From contig CACBYV010000001.1 in the NCBI GenBank assembly GCA_902543575.1, positions 1-64,000 of the forward strand: 64,000 nucleotides of DNA, given 5' to 3'. Numbering within the stretch: position 1 is the first letter of the stretch; every line of letters begins with the position of its first letter. Made by a program: the position numbers and the translations under genes. Below, piece by piece: positions 7,731-16,685 of this stretch. The notes beneath the pieces were generated by a model that saw only the letters and a list, made by a program, of their open reading frames with translations, made no database searches and was not told the origin of the DNA. The stretch is from an uncultured Pelagibacteraceae bacterium (GTDB lineage Bacteria > Pseudomonadota > Alphaproteobacteria > Pelagibacterales > Pelagibacteraceae).

Positions 7731-10558
7731 TAAGATTTTGATCCAATTTGTTTAGTTATTTGGTTTAGTCCTGTAGAATTTGAGCCCTTTATCATTAAAA
7801 AATCACCATTATTTAAATCATTTTTTATTATATTAAGAATTTCACTGGTTGATTTAAGTATTTTTCCTCTTTTTTGTGTTCTAATTTTGTTAAATGTTTC
7901 TATGATATAATTCCCATAAACAAACAACTTTTTGAACTTTGCCTTATTGATATCTTTTGCAGCTTCAAAATGGAGTTTTTTTGAAAATTTTCCTAATTCT
8001 AACATGTCACCTAGTAGTATAAATTTTTTATTTGGATTTACTTTTAAATTATCAAATTTCTTAATTGAGAAATTAAGAGATAATGGATTTGAGTTATAAC
8101 TTTCATCTATTATATTAACTTTTTTAGAGCCGACAGTGAATTTTTTTATGTTTCCTCTACCACTTGGTATTTTATAATTAGAAAAAAAGTTACTTTTTAT
8201 TTTATCAATGATATTTAAACTTTTACAAACTGCTATGGAAGCCAATATATTATCCAAATAATGTAATAAGTTATTATTAATTTTAAATTTAAAAGTTTTA
8301 GAAGCTACGTCAATATAAATGATATAAGATTTCTTAGATTTTTTTAATTTAGATAATCTAATATTAGAGTTTTTGTGTTTACCAAAAGAAATGATATTTA
8401 AATTATTTTTGTTTGCTAAATTTGAAAAAAAATTAAAAAATTTATCATCTTTATTCAATACAATTGTACCATTTTTTTTTATGTTGAAAATAATCTCTGA
8501 TTTGGCTTTAGCTATATCCAATAAAGATTTAAAATTTTTGGCGTGCGCATAACTAATATTTGTAATAACTCCAACGTCTGGTTTAATTATTTTGGATAAA
8601 TAGTCTATTTCTCCCTTTTTATCCATTCCAATTTCAAATATTCCATAAGTCGTATTCTTATTTAAATTTATTAATGAAATCGGTAAACCGAATTTATTAT
8701 TGAATGAATTTTTTGAAAATGTTGTGGAATAATTTTTTTGAAGACATTGTCCTAACAATTCCTTCAGCGAAGTTTTACCTGAGGATCCTGTAATTGCAAC
8801 TTGAGATGCATTAGAAGAAATTCTTATCTTTTGTGAAAATTTAATTAATAATTCTTGAGTACTTTTAACATTAATCTTTTTTTTACTATCTTTTTTGTTA
8901 TTTTGAAGTATTGCTAATTTTGCTCCATTTTTTAGAGCCTCGTCTGCAAAATCATTTCCATTAAAAGATTTCCCCTTAATTCCAAGGAAAATTTTACCTT
9001 TATTCTGTTCTTTCGAATTAGTGCTAATTTTTAAATTTTTTAATCTATCTAATTTTTTGTTATTTATAATTTCTTTAAGTATATTTAATTTCCAATCATT
9101 TGATAAAATTCTATTTTTTAAAATTATTGATTTTTTTATATTGTCTTTGTCAGAAAATTTATTTTTCTTAATATATTCTTGAATGTTTTCATGTCCCTTT
9201 CCTGCAATAATTAAAACCTCATCAGACTTACTATTTAAAATTGCTTTTTTTATAGCTAATTTTCTTGATGGTATTTCAATCATTTTAGAGGGTAAAATTG
9301 ATTTCTTAATACTTGCTCTGATATTTTCTGGATTTTCACTTCTAGGATTATCGTCTGTAAGATAAATATAATTACATAGTTTGTTAGCAATTTTGCCCAT
9401 TATTGGTCTTTTTTCTTTATCTCTGTCACCACCACATCCAAATACAATATTAATTTTTCTTAAACCAAATTGATCTTTAATATTTTCTATACTTGTTTTA
9501 AGAGCCTCTGGAGTATGAGCATAGTCTAAAATAAAAATTGAATTATCTTTTGTTGTTCCGATTATCTCTAGTCTTCCTTTTGCGGGTTTAATATACTTAA
9601 GTTTTTTAACAATATCATCAATTTTTAGATTACTTTTAATTGCTGCTGCAATAGCCATCATCAAATTCTTAATTTGTATTTTTCCAATTAGGCTTGTTTT
9701 AAATTGGTATGCCTTATTTTGAAAAGTAAACTTTATATGTTGGTAATTATTTAAAATTTTAATTGAATTAATTTTTAAATGACTATCTGATGTACCAATG
9801 TTTAATAAATTTAGTTTTTTTCTTTTGGCTATTTTTTTAAAGGTCAGTGAATATTTTAAATCATTATCAAATATCAAATTTCCATTTTTCTTAGTCAACT
9901 CATTGAATAAGACTAATTTTGAATTAAAATAATTTTTATAATTTTTGTGATAATCCAAATGATCTCTGCTTAAATTAGTGAATATAGATGTGCTAAATTT
10001 AATACCATGTAATCTTTTTTGATGAAGGCCATGACTTGATGCTTCTAAAATTACATTTTCAATTTTTTTTTTCTTTAAATTTGCAAGTATTTTATTAATT
10101 GTAATAGCATCAACGGTTGTATTATTAAGTTTTGAATTAACGCCATTTGATTTGACGCCTAAAGTTCCAATTGAGGCTACTCTTTTTTTATTAAGTTTTA
10201 ATATCTGGTAATAAAAATTGACTATAGATGATTTACCGTTTGTACCAGTTACAGCAATTATATTATTTGGTTTTTTATTGTAATATTTATTTGCAAAACT
10301 TGATAAGGCTAATCTAGGATCACTTACTTTTATATATAATACGCCTTTATTGATTCCAGTTTTAAACTTATTTGATACAATTATTCTGGCACCTCTTTTA
10401 ATGGCGTCATTTATGAAATTATTTCCATTGAATTTACTACCCTGTATTGCAAAAAATATATAATTTTTTTTTATTTTTTTTGAATTAAATTCAAATCCAT
10501 TAAAAATTTTATTATTAAAATCTTTTTTAAGATTTTTAAAAAAGCTTTTTAATATCAT
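7730..10558 (-). CDS. murEF: Fused MurE-MurF peptidoglycan peptide ligase
   Basis: One 942-residue ORF carrying two complete Mur ligases. Residues 1 to about 483 are MurE: P-loop GTNGKSS (105-111), LSRDHLDYH (about 196-204), and DDNPRSENP (402-410), the motif associated with meso-diaminopimelate as substrate. From about 495 the MurF domain starts again with its own N-terminal domain, P-loop GSSGKTS (591-597) and DESYNSNP (818-825). The joint is only about a dozen residues. It adds meso-DAP and then D-Ala-D-Ala to the stem peptide, consecutive steps. No stop or frameshift occurs between the halves. It lies 11 bases after ftsI and overlaps mraY by one base. Fused MurE/MurF is known in some other bacteria. 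Confidence 0.96.
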   Translation of the reverse strand: MILKSFFKNLKKDFNNKIFNGFEFNSKKIKKNYIFFAIQGSKFNGNNFINDAIKRGARIIVSNKFKTGINKGVLYIKVSDPRLALSSFANKYYNKKPNNIIAVTGTNGKSSIVNFYYQILKLNKKRVASIGTLGVKSNGVNSKLNNTTVDAITINKILANLKKKKIENVILEASSHGLHQKRLHGIKFSTSIFTNLSRDHLDYHKNYKNYFNSKLVLFNELTKKNGNLIFDNDLKYSLTFKKIAKRKKLNLLNIGTSDSHLKINSIKILNNYQHIKFTFQNKAYQFKTSLIGKIQIKNLMMAIAAAIKSNLKIDDIVKKLKYIKPAKGRLEIIGTTKDNSIFILDYAHTPEALKTSIENIKDQFGLRKINIVFGCGGDRDKEKRPIMGKIANKLCNYIYLTDDNPRSENPENIRASIKKSILPSKMIEIPSRKLAIKKAILNSKSDEVLIIAGKGHENIQEYIKKNKFSDKDNIKKSIILKNRILSNDWKLNILKEIINNKKLDRLKNLKISTNSKEQNKGKIFLGIKGKSFNGNDFADEALKNGAKLAILQNNKKDSKKKINVKSTQELLIKFSQKIRISSNASQVAITGSSGKTSLKELLGQCLQKNYSTTFSKNSFNNKFGLPISLINLNKNTTYGIFEIGMDKKGEIDYLSKIIKPDVGVITNISYAHAKNFKSLLDIAKAKSEIIFNIKKNGTIVLNKDDKFFNFFSNLANKNNLNIISFGKHKNSNIRLSKLKKSKKSYIIYIDVASKTFKFKINNNLLHYLDNILASIAVCKSLNIIDKIKSNFFSNYKIPSGRGNIKKFTVGSKKVNIIDESYNSNPLSLNFSIKKFDNLKVNPNKKFILLGDMLELGKFSKKLHFEAAKDINKAKFKKLFVYGNYIIETFNKIRTQKRGKILKSTSEILNIIKNDLNNGDFLMIKGSNSTGLNQITKQIGSKS

Positions 10559-10569
10559 TATGAAATTTC

Positions 10570-12201
10570 TTAATATTTTATGGCTAAAATAGGCCCGATT
10601 TTTTCAATTATATTTTTGGCAACCTCAACGGAAGTCCAGCCAGCAGTATTAAAAGGTGTACCTATTATCTTCCTCTTTTTACCATCATTATATTCATAAA
10701 TATAAGTTTCACTCAATTTTGGTTCATCTAACAATACAATTAAAACGTATTTTGGAGAAGATATTGGAAAAATTGAAGCAAAAGTATTTATTTTTTTTTT
10801 AGAATATTTACCCTTTATAGATTTTTGAGCTGTTCCTGTTTTTCCAGCAATTTCATAACCAGCAATATTTGCTAAATTAGCTGTGCCCTGTTCGGATGTT
10901 ACAATTTTTCTCAATATTTCATTAATTTTATTCGAATTTTCTTGTGTAATTATTTGCTCACCTCTTTTCTGATTTTTCTCTTGTTTAATTAAGGTTGGTT
11001 TTATTTTATATCCACCATTTGAAATTATCGCGTAAGCATTTGCAAGTTGAAGTGGTGTGGTTGTTATACCATGCCCATATGCTGATGTAGCTAATTTACA
11101 TTTTCCCCATTTAAAAGGAATTGGATTTCCAACTTCTTCAATATCAAATTGTATTTTGTTCAATAAATCTAAATTTTCTAGAAAATCTTTAAAATTTTCT
11201 AAACCGACTTTCTGAGCAATTTTGATTGAACCAATATTTCCAGATCTAATTAATATTTCTTCTGCAGTAAGACTAGATGGAATATCCATATCATATTCAG
11301 AGATTGATCTTCCAGCACATTTTATTTTTTTTGGTAAATTTTTAAAAAGTGTATCTTCTTGGATAACATTTTTTTGAAGCCCAGCAGCCAGTGTAAATGT
11401 TTTAAAAACTGATCCAAGTTCATAGACACCTGATGTTGATCTATTGATAAATTTTTTATCAGAAATATCTTCTCTTTTATTTAAATCGAAATCTGGTAAA
11501 GAAACCATTGAAAATATCTCACCACTGTTAACATTCATTAAAATAGCTGCACTTCCATAACTATTAAAAATTTCTTGAAATTTTAACAATTCTTCTCTTA
11601 TCAAATATTGTATCTCTGTATCCAAAGTAAGTTTTAACGGTTTATTAGAAGTTGTTAATTCATAGTCATAAGATTTTTCTATACCAGATACACCGTTGTT
11701 ATCTGTATCAATCTGTCCTAATATATGACTGAATAGATTGCCGTTAGGATAAACGCGAGCAATGTTTTCTTCCTCTTTAAATGATTTTTCTCCCAATAAT
11801 TTAATTTTTTCAAGTTTTTCTGGAGATATTTTCTTTTTGACATAAAAAAATTTTTTTCCATTTATTTCTTTTTCAAAATTCTTGTCAGGAAATATTAATT
11901 TTAAAGAAATTAATAATTTATCTTTGTTAATTAATTGATTTGGATTTATGCCTAAATTGGTAACACGAACTGTTTTAGCAATAATATTTCCATTTCTATC
12001 CATGATAGATGCTCTATATTTCTCTTTTTCTTTTACGCTTTGATTTTGATATGTTTTCTTAAATCCTAAATAGATAGTTTTAGACGTAAAAATTATTGTT
12101 ATTATAAAAAAGATAAAGAAAATAAACGATATTCTTTCAAAAGATATTTTTAAATTTGATCTATTTTCTTCAAATTTGAAATTTTCATCAATATTATTCA
12201 T
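10570..12201 (-). CDS. ftsI: Division transpeptidase (penicillin-binding protein 3 type)
   Basis: Class B PBP that cross-links septal peptidoglycan in the periplasm. 543 residues: short cytoplasmic tail, one membrane anchor (about 24-45), pedestal domain, then transpeptidase. Catalytic motifs are SVFK (264-267, nucleophile Ser264), SGN (320-322) and KTGTA (454-458). The start overlaps the ftsL end by 8 bases, consistent with coupled synthesis of FtsL and FtsI. No extra C-terminal PASTA domain is seen. Confidence 0.95.
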   Translation of the reverse strand: MNNIDENFKFEENRSNLKISFERISFIFFIFFIITIIFTSKTIYLGFKKTYQNQSVKEKEKYRASIMDRNGNIIAKTVRVTNLGINPNQLINKDKLLISLKLIFPDKNFEKEINGKKFFYVKKKISPEKLEKIKLLGEKSFKEEENIARVYPNGNLFSHILGQIDTDNNGVSGIEKSYDYELTTSNKPLKLTLDTEIQYLIREELLKFQEIFNSYGSAAILMNVNSGEIFSMVSLPDFDLNKREDISDKKFINRSTSGVYELGSVFKTFTLAAGLQKNVIQEDTLFKNLPKKIKCAGRSISEYDMDIPSSLTAEEILIRSGNIGSIKIAQKVGLENFKDFLENLDLLNKIQFDIEEVGNPIPFKWGKCKLATSAYGHGITTTPLQLANAYAIISNGGYKIKPTLIKQEKNQKRGEQIITQENSNKINEILRKIVTSEQGTANLANIAGYEIAGKTGTAQKSIKGKYSKKKINTFASIFPISSPKYVLIVLLDEPKLSETYIYEYNDGKKRKIIGTPFNTAGWTSVEVAKNIIEKIGPILAIKY

Positions 12202-12469
12202 TTTTAAATTTTAAAATTTGTAGATCTGTGATTTCCTTTTTTTTTAATTCATTATCAAAATATATTTTAGAATATTCCATTAACTTGTTTGGCGATGTAA
12301 GATAGTTGTAATCAAATAAAACTAACTCATAAATATCATTAAGAACTCTATTTTCTTCTTGAATTTCAAAAATTTTTTTATCAAGCCTTTTTGTAGAATT
12401 TTTTGTAAGAGCTGTTGAAATTATAAGGATAATAATTGGTATAAATAAAAAAATTTTTTTATGCATCAA
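12194..12469 (-). CDS. ftsL: FtsL-like small divisome protein
   Basis: 91 residues: a short cytoplasmic start, one membrane segment (about 4-22), then a charged helix able to form a coiled coil (about 25-50). This is the bitopic FtsL architecture. Sequence conservation of FtsL is weak, so the call rests mainly on size, topology and position between rsmH and ftsI, where ftsL is found in most dcw clusters. It overlaps rsmH by 11 bases and ftsI by 8. Its likely role is to bridge FtsQ/FtsB and FtsW/FtsI at the septum; no ftsQ is in the window. Confidence 0.8.
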   Translation of the reverse strand: MMHKKIFLFIPIIILIISTALTKNSTKRLDKKIFEIQEENRVLNDIYELVLFDYNYLTSPNKLMEYSKIYFDNELKKKEITDLQILKFKNE

Positions 12470-13451
12470 AGTTTAAATTTTCTATATCTTTTAAGTAATT
12501 AAAATTACTAACAAATTTTTTAAAATTACATCCATTATCTAATTTATAAGCAAATCTAAGTTTTGCTGACCTTGAGGGAGGATTAATATTAATCTCACTA
12601 AGTGATGGAATTATTGGTTTCTTTTTGGTTAAATTAAAATACTTTTTAGTTGAAATACTTTTCGGTAAATACCTAGAAGAATTTTTTACTTCTGAGTATT
12701 CTTTAAAAAAAAACTTAACTATTTTATCTTCGATTGAGTGAAAAGTGACAACTGCTATTATTCCACCAATTGGCAAAATATTATAAGCATTTATTAAGCC
12801 ATTTATGAGCTCAGTTATCTCTTTATTAACGAAAATTCTAAGTGCTTGAAAAATTTTAGTTGATTTATTTTTTCCGGTCTTCTTTTTTTTGATTCCTTCT
12901 ATGATTTCTACTAAATTTTCAGTTTTTATTTTTTTATTTTCTCTTAATTGTACTATTTTCTTTGATATTGGTTTTGCATATTTTTCATCACCAAAATACT
13001 TAAAGATTTTGAAAAGACTTTTTTGACTCATTTTTGAAATTACATCATCACAAGAAAAATCATTTATTCCCATTCTCATATCTAGTTTACCTTTACTATG
13101 AAAAGATATTCCTCTATTAAGATCAGAAATTTGATTTAATGAATAGCCCAGATCAAAAATAATTGCTTTAATATTATCCTCTTTGATTTGGTCGATATTT
13201 GAAAATTTTTTGTTATAAAATTTAAACCTATTTTTATACTTTTTTTGGAATTGAGTGGCTATACTATTGACAGAATTATCTCTATCAATTGCTATTATAT
13301 TATTTATATTTTTTTCTAATATTTTTTTTGAATAACCACCTGCTCCAAATGTGCAATCGATAAATGTGCCACCATAAAGAGGGGAAATAATACTAATTAA
13401 TTCGTTTAGTAATACTGGAAAATGTTTTTCCAGATTTATGGTGGCATTCAT
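12459..13451 (-). CDS. rsmH: 16S rRNA (cytosine(1402)-N(4))-methyltransferase
   Basis: SAM-dependent enzyme (formerly MraW) that methylates C1402 of 16S rRNA in the ribosomal P site. 330 residues. SAM motif DCTFGAGGYSKKIL (about 33-46), FDLGYSLNQ, the LDMRMG signature, VTFHSIEDKIVK and the C-terminal NPPSRSAKLRFA are all family hallmarks. It follows ftsZ by 18 bases here, whereas it normally follows mraZ directly. The end overlaps ftsL by 11 bases. Confidence 0.96.
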   Translation of the reverse strand: MNATINLEKHFPVLLNELISIISPLYGGTFIDCTFGAGGYSKKILEKNINNIIAIDRDNSVNSIATQFQKKYKNRFKFYNKKFSNIDQIKEDNIKAIIFDLGYSLNQISDLNRGISFHSKGKLDMRMGINDFSCDDVISKMSQKSLFKIFKYFGDEKYAKPISKKIVQLRENKKIKTENLVEIIEGIKKKKTGKNKSTKIFQALRIFVNKEITELINGLINAYNILPIGGIIAVVTFHSIEDKIVKFFFKEYSEVKNSSRYLPKSISTKKYFNLTKKKPIIPSLSEININPPSRSAKLRFAYKLDNGCNFKKFVSNFNYLKDIENLNFDA

Positions 13452-13469
13452 TTATTTTTTTGAAGACCA

Positions 13470-14915
13470 TTAATTCTTTTGTCTTCTCAAAAATGCTGGT
13501 ATTTCTAAATCTTCTTCTTCCTCAGAGTTTATCTCTTGTGGTGAAGTTGATAACTCCTCGTTAGCATCTGAATTAAATAGCTCGGGAGCATCATCATCAC
13601 TCAACTCAAAATTCTCCAAACCATTATTTTCAGATACTTGCTCATCTATATTGCTTTCAAATTCAGAGTTTACTGAGCTAGCTACATGTGCTTCGGTTTG
13701 CTCTAAATCCGCACTATTTATAGTGCTTGATGATTCATTTGCATAATTAGTATCTATACTTTTAGAACTCAATTCTACATTTTTCTCTTCTTCCTCTATT
13801 TTAAGAGCGTTAGCTCCATTAGTAATTATTGAGTTGTTATTTGTAAATTGGAAAGATTGAGTTGATGCAGAATTTGAAAACTCAGAATAACCTGGATTTC
13901 TATTTTGAATTCTATGTACCATGTTAATTACCGATTTAGGTTCAGGTTGTTGTCCATCTAGTGCCGTAGCAACAATTGAAACTCTCATTAACCCGTCCAA
14001 ATTATCATCAGTTATTGCTCCTATAATTAATTCTGCCTCTGGATCAACTTCGGCTCTTACTTTATTCACAGCTTCATCTACTTCAAATAATTTTAAATCT
14101 TTACCTCCAGTGATATTGACCAAAAGTCCTTTTGCTCCTTTTAAAGAATAATCGTCAATTAATGGATTATTAATTGCTGACTCAGCAGCTTTGACTGCTC
14201 TGCCTTCTCCTTCAGCTTGACCTGTGCCCATCATAGCTTTGCCCATCGAACTCATAACAGTTTCAACATCAGCAAAATCTAAATTAATAAGTCCCGGTCT
14301 AACCATTAAATCAGTTATACTTTGAACACCATGAAGCAAAACATCATTTGATAAAGCAAAAGATTCTTCAAAAGTTGTTTGTTCACTTGCAATCTTGAAT
14401 AAATTTTGATTTGGAACAACTATAATAGTATCAACGTGTTTTCGCAGTTCTTCTAAGCCTTGTTGAGCTTTTCTCATTCTTGAAGGACCCTCATATAAGA
14501 AAGGTAGAGTTATAACCCCGACTGTTAGGATATTAAGTTCTTTTGCAGCTCTAGCAATTACATGAGCAGATCCAGTTCCAGTCCCACCACCCATTCCGGC
14601 TGTAATGAAAACCATATTTGCACCTTGCAATATATTTACAATTTCATTTAAAGACTCGTCTGCAGCAGCTTGGCCTATATCTAGTTTTGCACCTGCTCCT
14701 AGCCCTTTAGTTAAATTTAATCCCATTTGTATTTTTGTTTGTGCCTTACTTAATCTTAAATCCTGAGCATCAGTATTGACTGCAATAAACTCAACACCCT
14801 GGAGGCCCGCATCAATCATTCCATTGATTGCATTTCCACCCGCTCCTCCTACTCCTAATACTAGAATTCTAGGTTTTAGCTCTTTTATATCTGGTGTTTT
14901 AAAGTTTATTGTCAT
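13470..14915 (-). CDS. ftsZ: Cell division GTPase FtsZ, displaced to second position of the dcw cluster
   Basis: Tubulin-like GTPase that forms the Z ring. 481 residues: N-terminal GTPase core with [11 protein letters not shown] (21-31) and the tubulin signature GGGTGTG (109-115), C-terminal core to about 330, then a long acidic Ser/Asn/Glu-rich linker, ending in the conserved C-terminal peptide EIPAFLRRQ that binds FtsA/ZipA-type partners. Preceded by a strong Shine-Dalgarno sequence. In most proteobacteria ftsZ ends the cluster after ftsA; here it lies between mraZ and rsmH. The ORF is intact and shows no sign of being a second, degenerate copy. Confidence 0.97.
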   Translation of the reverse strand: MTINFKTPDIKELKPRILVLGVGGAGGNAINGMIDAGLQGVEFIAVNTDAQDLRLSKAQTKIQMGLNLTKGLGAGAKLDIGQAAADESLNEIVNILQGANMVFITAGMGGGTGTGSAHVIARAAKELNILTVGVITLPFLYEGPSRMRKAQQGLEELRKHVDTIIVVPNQNLFKIASEQTTFEESFALSNDVLLHGVQSITDLMVRPGLINLDFADVETVMSSMGKAMMGTGQAEGEGRAVKAAESAINNPLIDDYSLKGAKGLLVNITGGKDLKLFEVDEAVNKVRAEVDPEAELIIGAITDDNLDGLMRVSIVATALDGQQPEPKSVINMVHRIQNRNPGYSEFSNSASTQSFQFTNNNSIITNGANALKIEEEEKNVELSSKSIDTNYANESSSTINSADLEQTEAHVASSVNSEFESNIDEQVSENNGLENFELSDDDAPELFNSDANEELSTSPQEINSEEEEDLEIPAFLRRQKN

Positions 14916-14919
14916 ATTT

Positions 14920-14927
14920 CTCCCCTT
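14920..14927 (-). promoter_or_regulatory. Strong ribosome binding site of ftsZ
   Basis: On the minus strand AAGGGGAG lies 4 to 12 bases before the ftsZ ATG, in the 12-base mraZ-ftsZ gap. It is a better Shine-Dalgarno sequence than those of most genes in this window, many of which have none, and fits the high FtsZ level cells need. Confidence 0.6.
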
Positions 14928-15383
14928 TTAGTTATTAAATTGCTTTTCCCATTTAAGACTTGCTCGATTAATATTAGATTTTTTTCTAGCGTTTGCCCTA
15001 AATTTTTCAAAATATGTTGGTTCCCAAATTTGAAATGTTTTGCCTTGACCAACAAATAACATGCTGCTTTTAATTCTTGCATGTTTTAGTAATTTTTTCG
15101 TTATTTGAACTCTACCCTCACTATCAAATTGTAAATTTATACTTTCTGATAATATAGATGTTGCAAAATAATCTTTCTTCTCTTCAAATGGATTTAATGA
15201 GTCTATTGCATTAGATATTTTTTCAATTCGATCTTGTGGCCATGCCTCAATACATAAATTGTTAAATGATGGGTAACAAATTATTCCATTATAACCAATG
15301 TTTGATAAATATGATCTATACGATGCAGGCACCGAAACCCTTCCCTTTTTGTCCAATTTGTTTTCGTAGGTTGATAAAAACAT
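14928..15383 (-). CDS. mraZ: Transcriptional regulator MraZ
   Basis: First gene of the dcw cluster; a ring-forming AbrB-fold DNA-binding protein that represses its own operon in other bacteria. 151 residues with two tandem SpoVT/AbrB-like motifs: LDKKGRVSVPASYR (about 10-23) and FDSEGRVQITKKL (about 86-98). Length is normal. It lies 12 bases before ftsZ and just downstream of three TGGGN repeats, its known type of target, so autoregulation of the whole cluster including ftsZ is likely. Confidence 0.95.
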   Translation of the reverse strand: MFLSTYENKLDKKGRVSVPASYRSYLSNIGYNGIICYPSFNNLCIEAWPQDRIEKISNAIDSLNPFEEKKDYFATSILSESINLQFDSEGRVQITKKLLKHARIKSSMLFVGQGKTFQIWEPTYFEKFRANARKKSNINRASLKWEKQFNN

Positions 15384-15404
15384 AAACCATAATTTCCTAA
15401 ATTT

Positions 15405-15429
15405 TGGGTTTTTATGGGATATTATGGGT
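15405..15429 (+). promoter_or_regulatory. MraZ operator: three TGGGN repeats at 10-base spacing
   Basis: On the + strand TGGGT (15405-15409), TGGGA (15415-15419) and TGGGT (15425-15429) are separated by exactly 5 bases each, the repeat arrangement bound by MraZ in other bacteria. They lie 22-46 bases before the mraZ start and overlap the predicted -10 region, as expected of a repressor site. Confidence 0.8.
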
Positions 15430-15447
15430 TTTATTTGTTAGCGTCAA
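15419..15447 (-). promoter_or_regulatory. Predicted promoter of mraZ and the dcw cluster
   Basis: On the minus strand, -35 TTGACG (15447-15442) is followed after 17 bases by TAATAT (15424-15419); an alternative -10 is CATAAT (15426-15421) at 15 bases. Transcription would start about 30 bases before mraZ. The MraZ repeats overlap the -10 and its downstream flank. Confidence 0.5.
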
Positions 15448-15508
15448 TAGCTAAAATAATAGAACTCTAATGTAAAAATTAATAATTATTTGGATTTATT
15501 TTAATGAA

Positions 15509-15866
15509 ATGCCAGATAAACTATAAGCCGGGTTCTGTCTTCTAAACTTATCATTTATCTAGGCTTTAAATCACTTTAAAGCTCAAGCAACTAACCCTGA
15601 TGACTAGCCAAAGACTGCTTTTAGTTATTTCTAACAATGTCATCTCTACTCAGTCTTGCTCCCAGTGGGGTTTTCCATGCGCTAGTTGTTACCAACTTAG
15701 CCGGTGTGCTCTTACCACACCTTTTCACCCTTGCCTTGATAAGGCGGTTTATTTTCTGTGGCACTATCCCTAGGGTTTCCCCCGCCAGCTGTTAACTGGC
15801 ACTGTGTCTTTGTAGAGCCCGGACTTTCCTCTTTAAAATTAAAGCGATAAGTCATTTATCTGGCAT
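15509..15866 (-). ncRNA. rnpB: RNase P RNA, bacterial type A
   Basis: Catalytic RNA that trims tRNA 5' ends. Conserved core elements are readable on the minus strand: GAGGAAAGUCCGGGCU near the 5' end, ACAGUGCC, GGGAUAGUGCCACAGAAA, the GGUGAAAAGGUG...GGUAAGAGC block, and ACAGAACCCGGCUUA near the 3' end. The ends pair as helix P1 (AUGCCAGAUAAA with UUUAUCUGGCAU), which sets the boundaries at about 358 bases. It lies between mraZ and the amidase gene on the same strand and fills what would otherwise be the largest gap in the window. Confidence 0.97.
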
Positions 15867-15913
15867 TTAAAAAATATTCTTTTTTTTTTAAATTTCAACT
15901 AAATTTTATTCAA

Positions 15914-16645
15914 TTAAATCAAGGATTTTAGAATCTCATAAGACTCTTGATCAACAGTGCTGCTAATTAATTTTGGCCTGAATCTTCTTTGAAAGCTTTT
16001 ATATATTTTGATTTTTTCTTTATTATTTTTTGATGCTTTATAACCAAATTTAAATAGCAATTTATAAAAATTTTTATTGTCTGTCAGTTTTTTTTTTCTT
16101 AGATTTTTACATTTTTTTTTATTTAAATTGTGCCATAAAGCTATTTTTTTTTTATTCAGTAATTTCCAGGGAAATTTTTCTCCTGGATCTTTTTTTCTTA
16201 ATGGAGCAATATCAGAGTGTCCTAAAATATTTTCATTTTTTATTTTATATTTTTTTTTTAATTGTTTAGACAAACTTAAAATTGATAAAATCTGTTTATT
16301 ATTAAAATTCCTATAACCATATCCGTGTCCAGGATTTGAAATTTCAATTCCTATTGAATTTGAGTTCAGAGATACATCTTTTTTCCAAGATGAAATTCCA
16401 GCATGCCAAGCGACATATAAATCTGGAACCATTTTCACAATTTCTCCATTAATCTTAATTAAGTAATGACAACTCACTTTAGAGTTGAGGTTTGTTAATC
16501 TTTTTATAGCTGCGCTCTCAGATTTCATTCCTGTATAATGATAAATTAGGTATTTTATCTTTGATCTACTTCTTTTTTTTGTATTAAAATTAGGAGAGTA
16601 ATTTATGGACATTTTTTCAACATTTTTCTGCATAAATTCAAACAA
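15914..16645 (-). CDS. N-acetylmuramoyl-L-alanine amidase (AmiD/AmpD-like, amidase_2)
   Basis: Zinc amidase that cleaves the MurNAc-L-Ala bond. 243 residues: amidase_2 domain at about 28-160 with the zinc histidine in IYHYTG, the HAG motif (WHAGISSWKK), IGIEISNPG and the second zinc site GHSDIAPLRKKDPGEKF; the C-terminal third is a small helical, possibly peptidoglycan-binding, region. No convincing signal peptide, so either a cytoplasmic recycling enzyme or a later start; Met at residues 5 and 12 are alternatives. Divergent from mlaA with about 40 bases between. Confidence 0.88.
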   Translation of the reverse strand: MFEFMQKNVEKMSINYSPNFNTKKRSRSKIKYLIYHYTGMKSESAAIKRLTNLNSKVSCHYLIKINGEIVKMVPDLYVAWHAGISSWKKDVSLNSNSIGIEISNPGHGYGYRNFNNKQILSILSLSKQLKKKYKIKNENILGHSDIAPLRKKDPGEKFPWKLLNKKKIALWHNLNKKKCKNLRKKKLTDNKNFYKLLFKFGYKASKNNKEKIKIYKSFQRRFRPKLISSTVDQESYEILKSLI

Positions 16646-16685
16646 TTTACCTTTATATTACACTCATTTATAATATAAGTAATTC

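Noticed and set aside
16077-16316. Phe/Leu-rich ORF on the plus strand
   Set aside because: Antisense shadow of the Lys-rich amidase gene; poly-A codons read backward give Phe.
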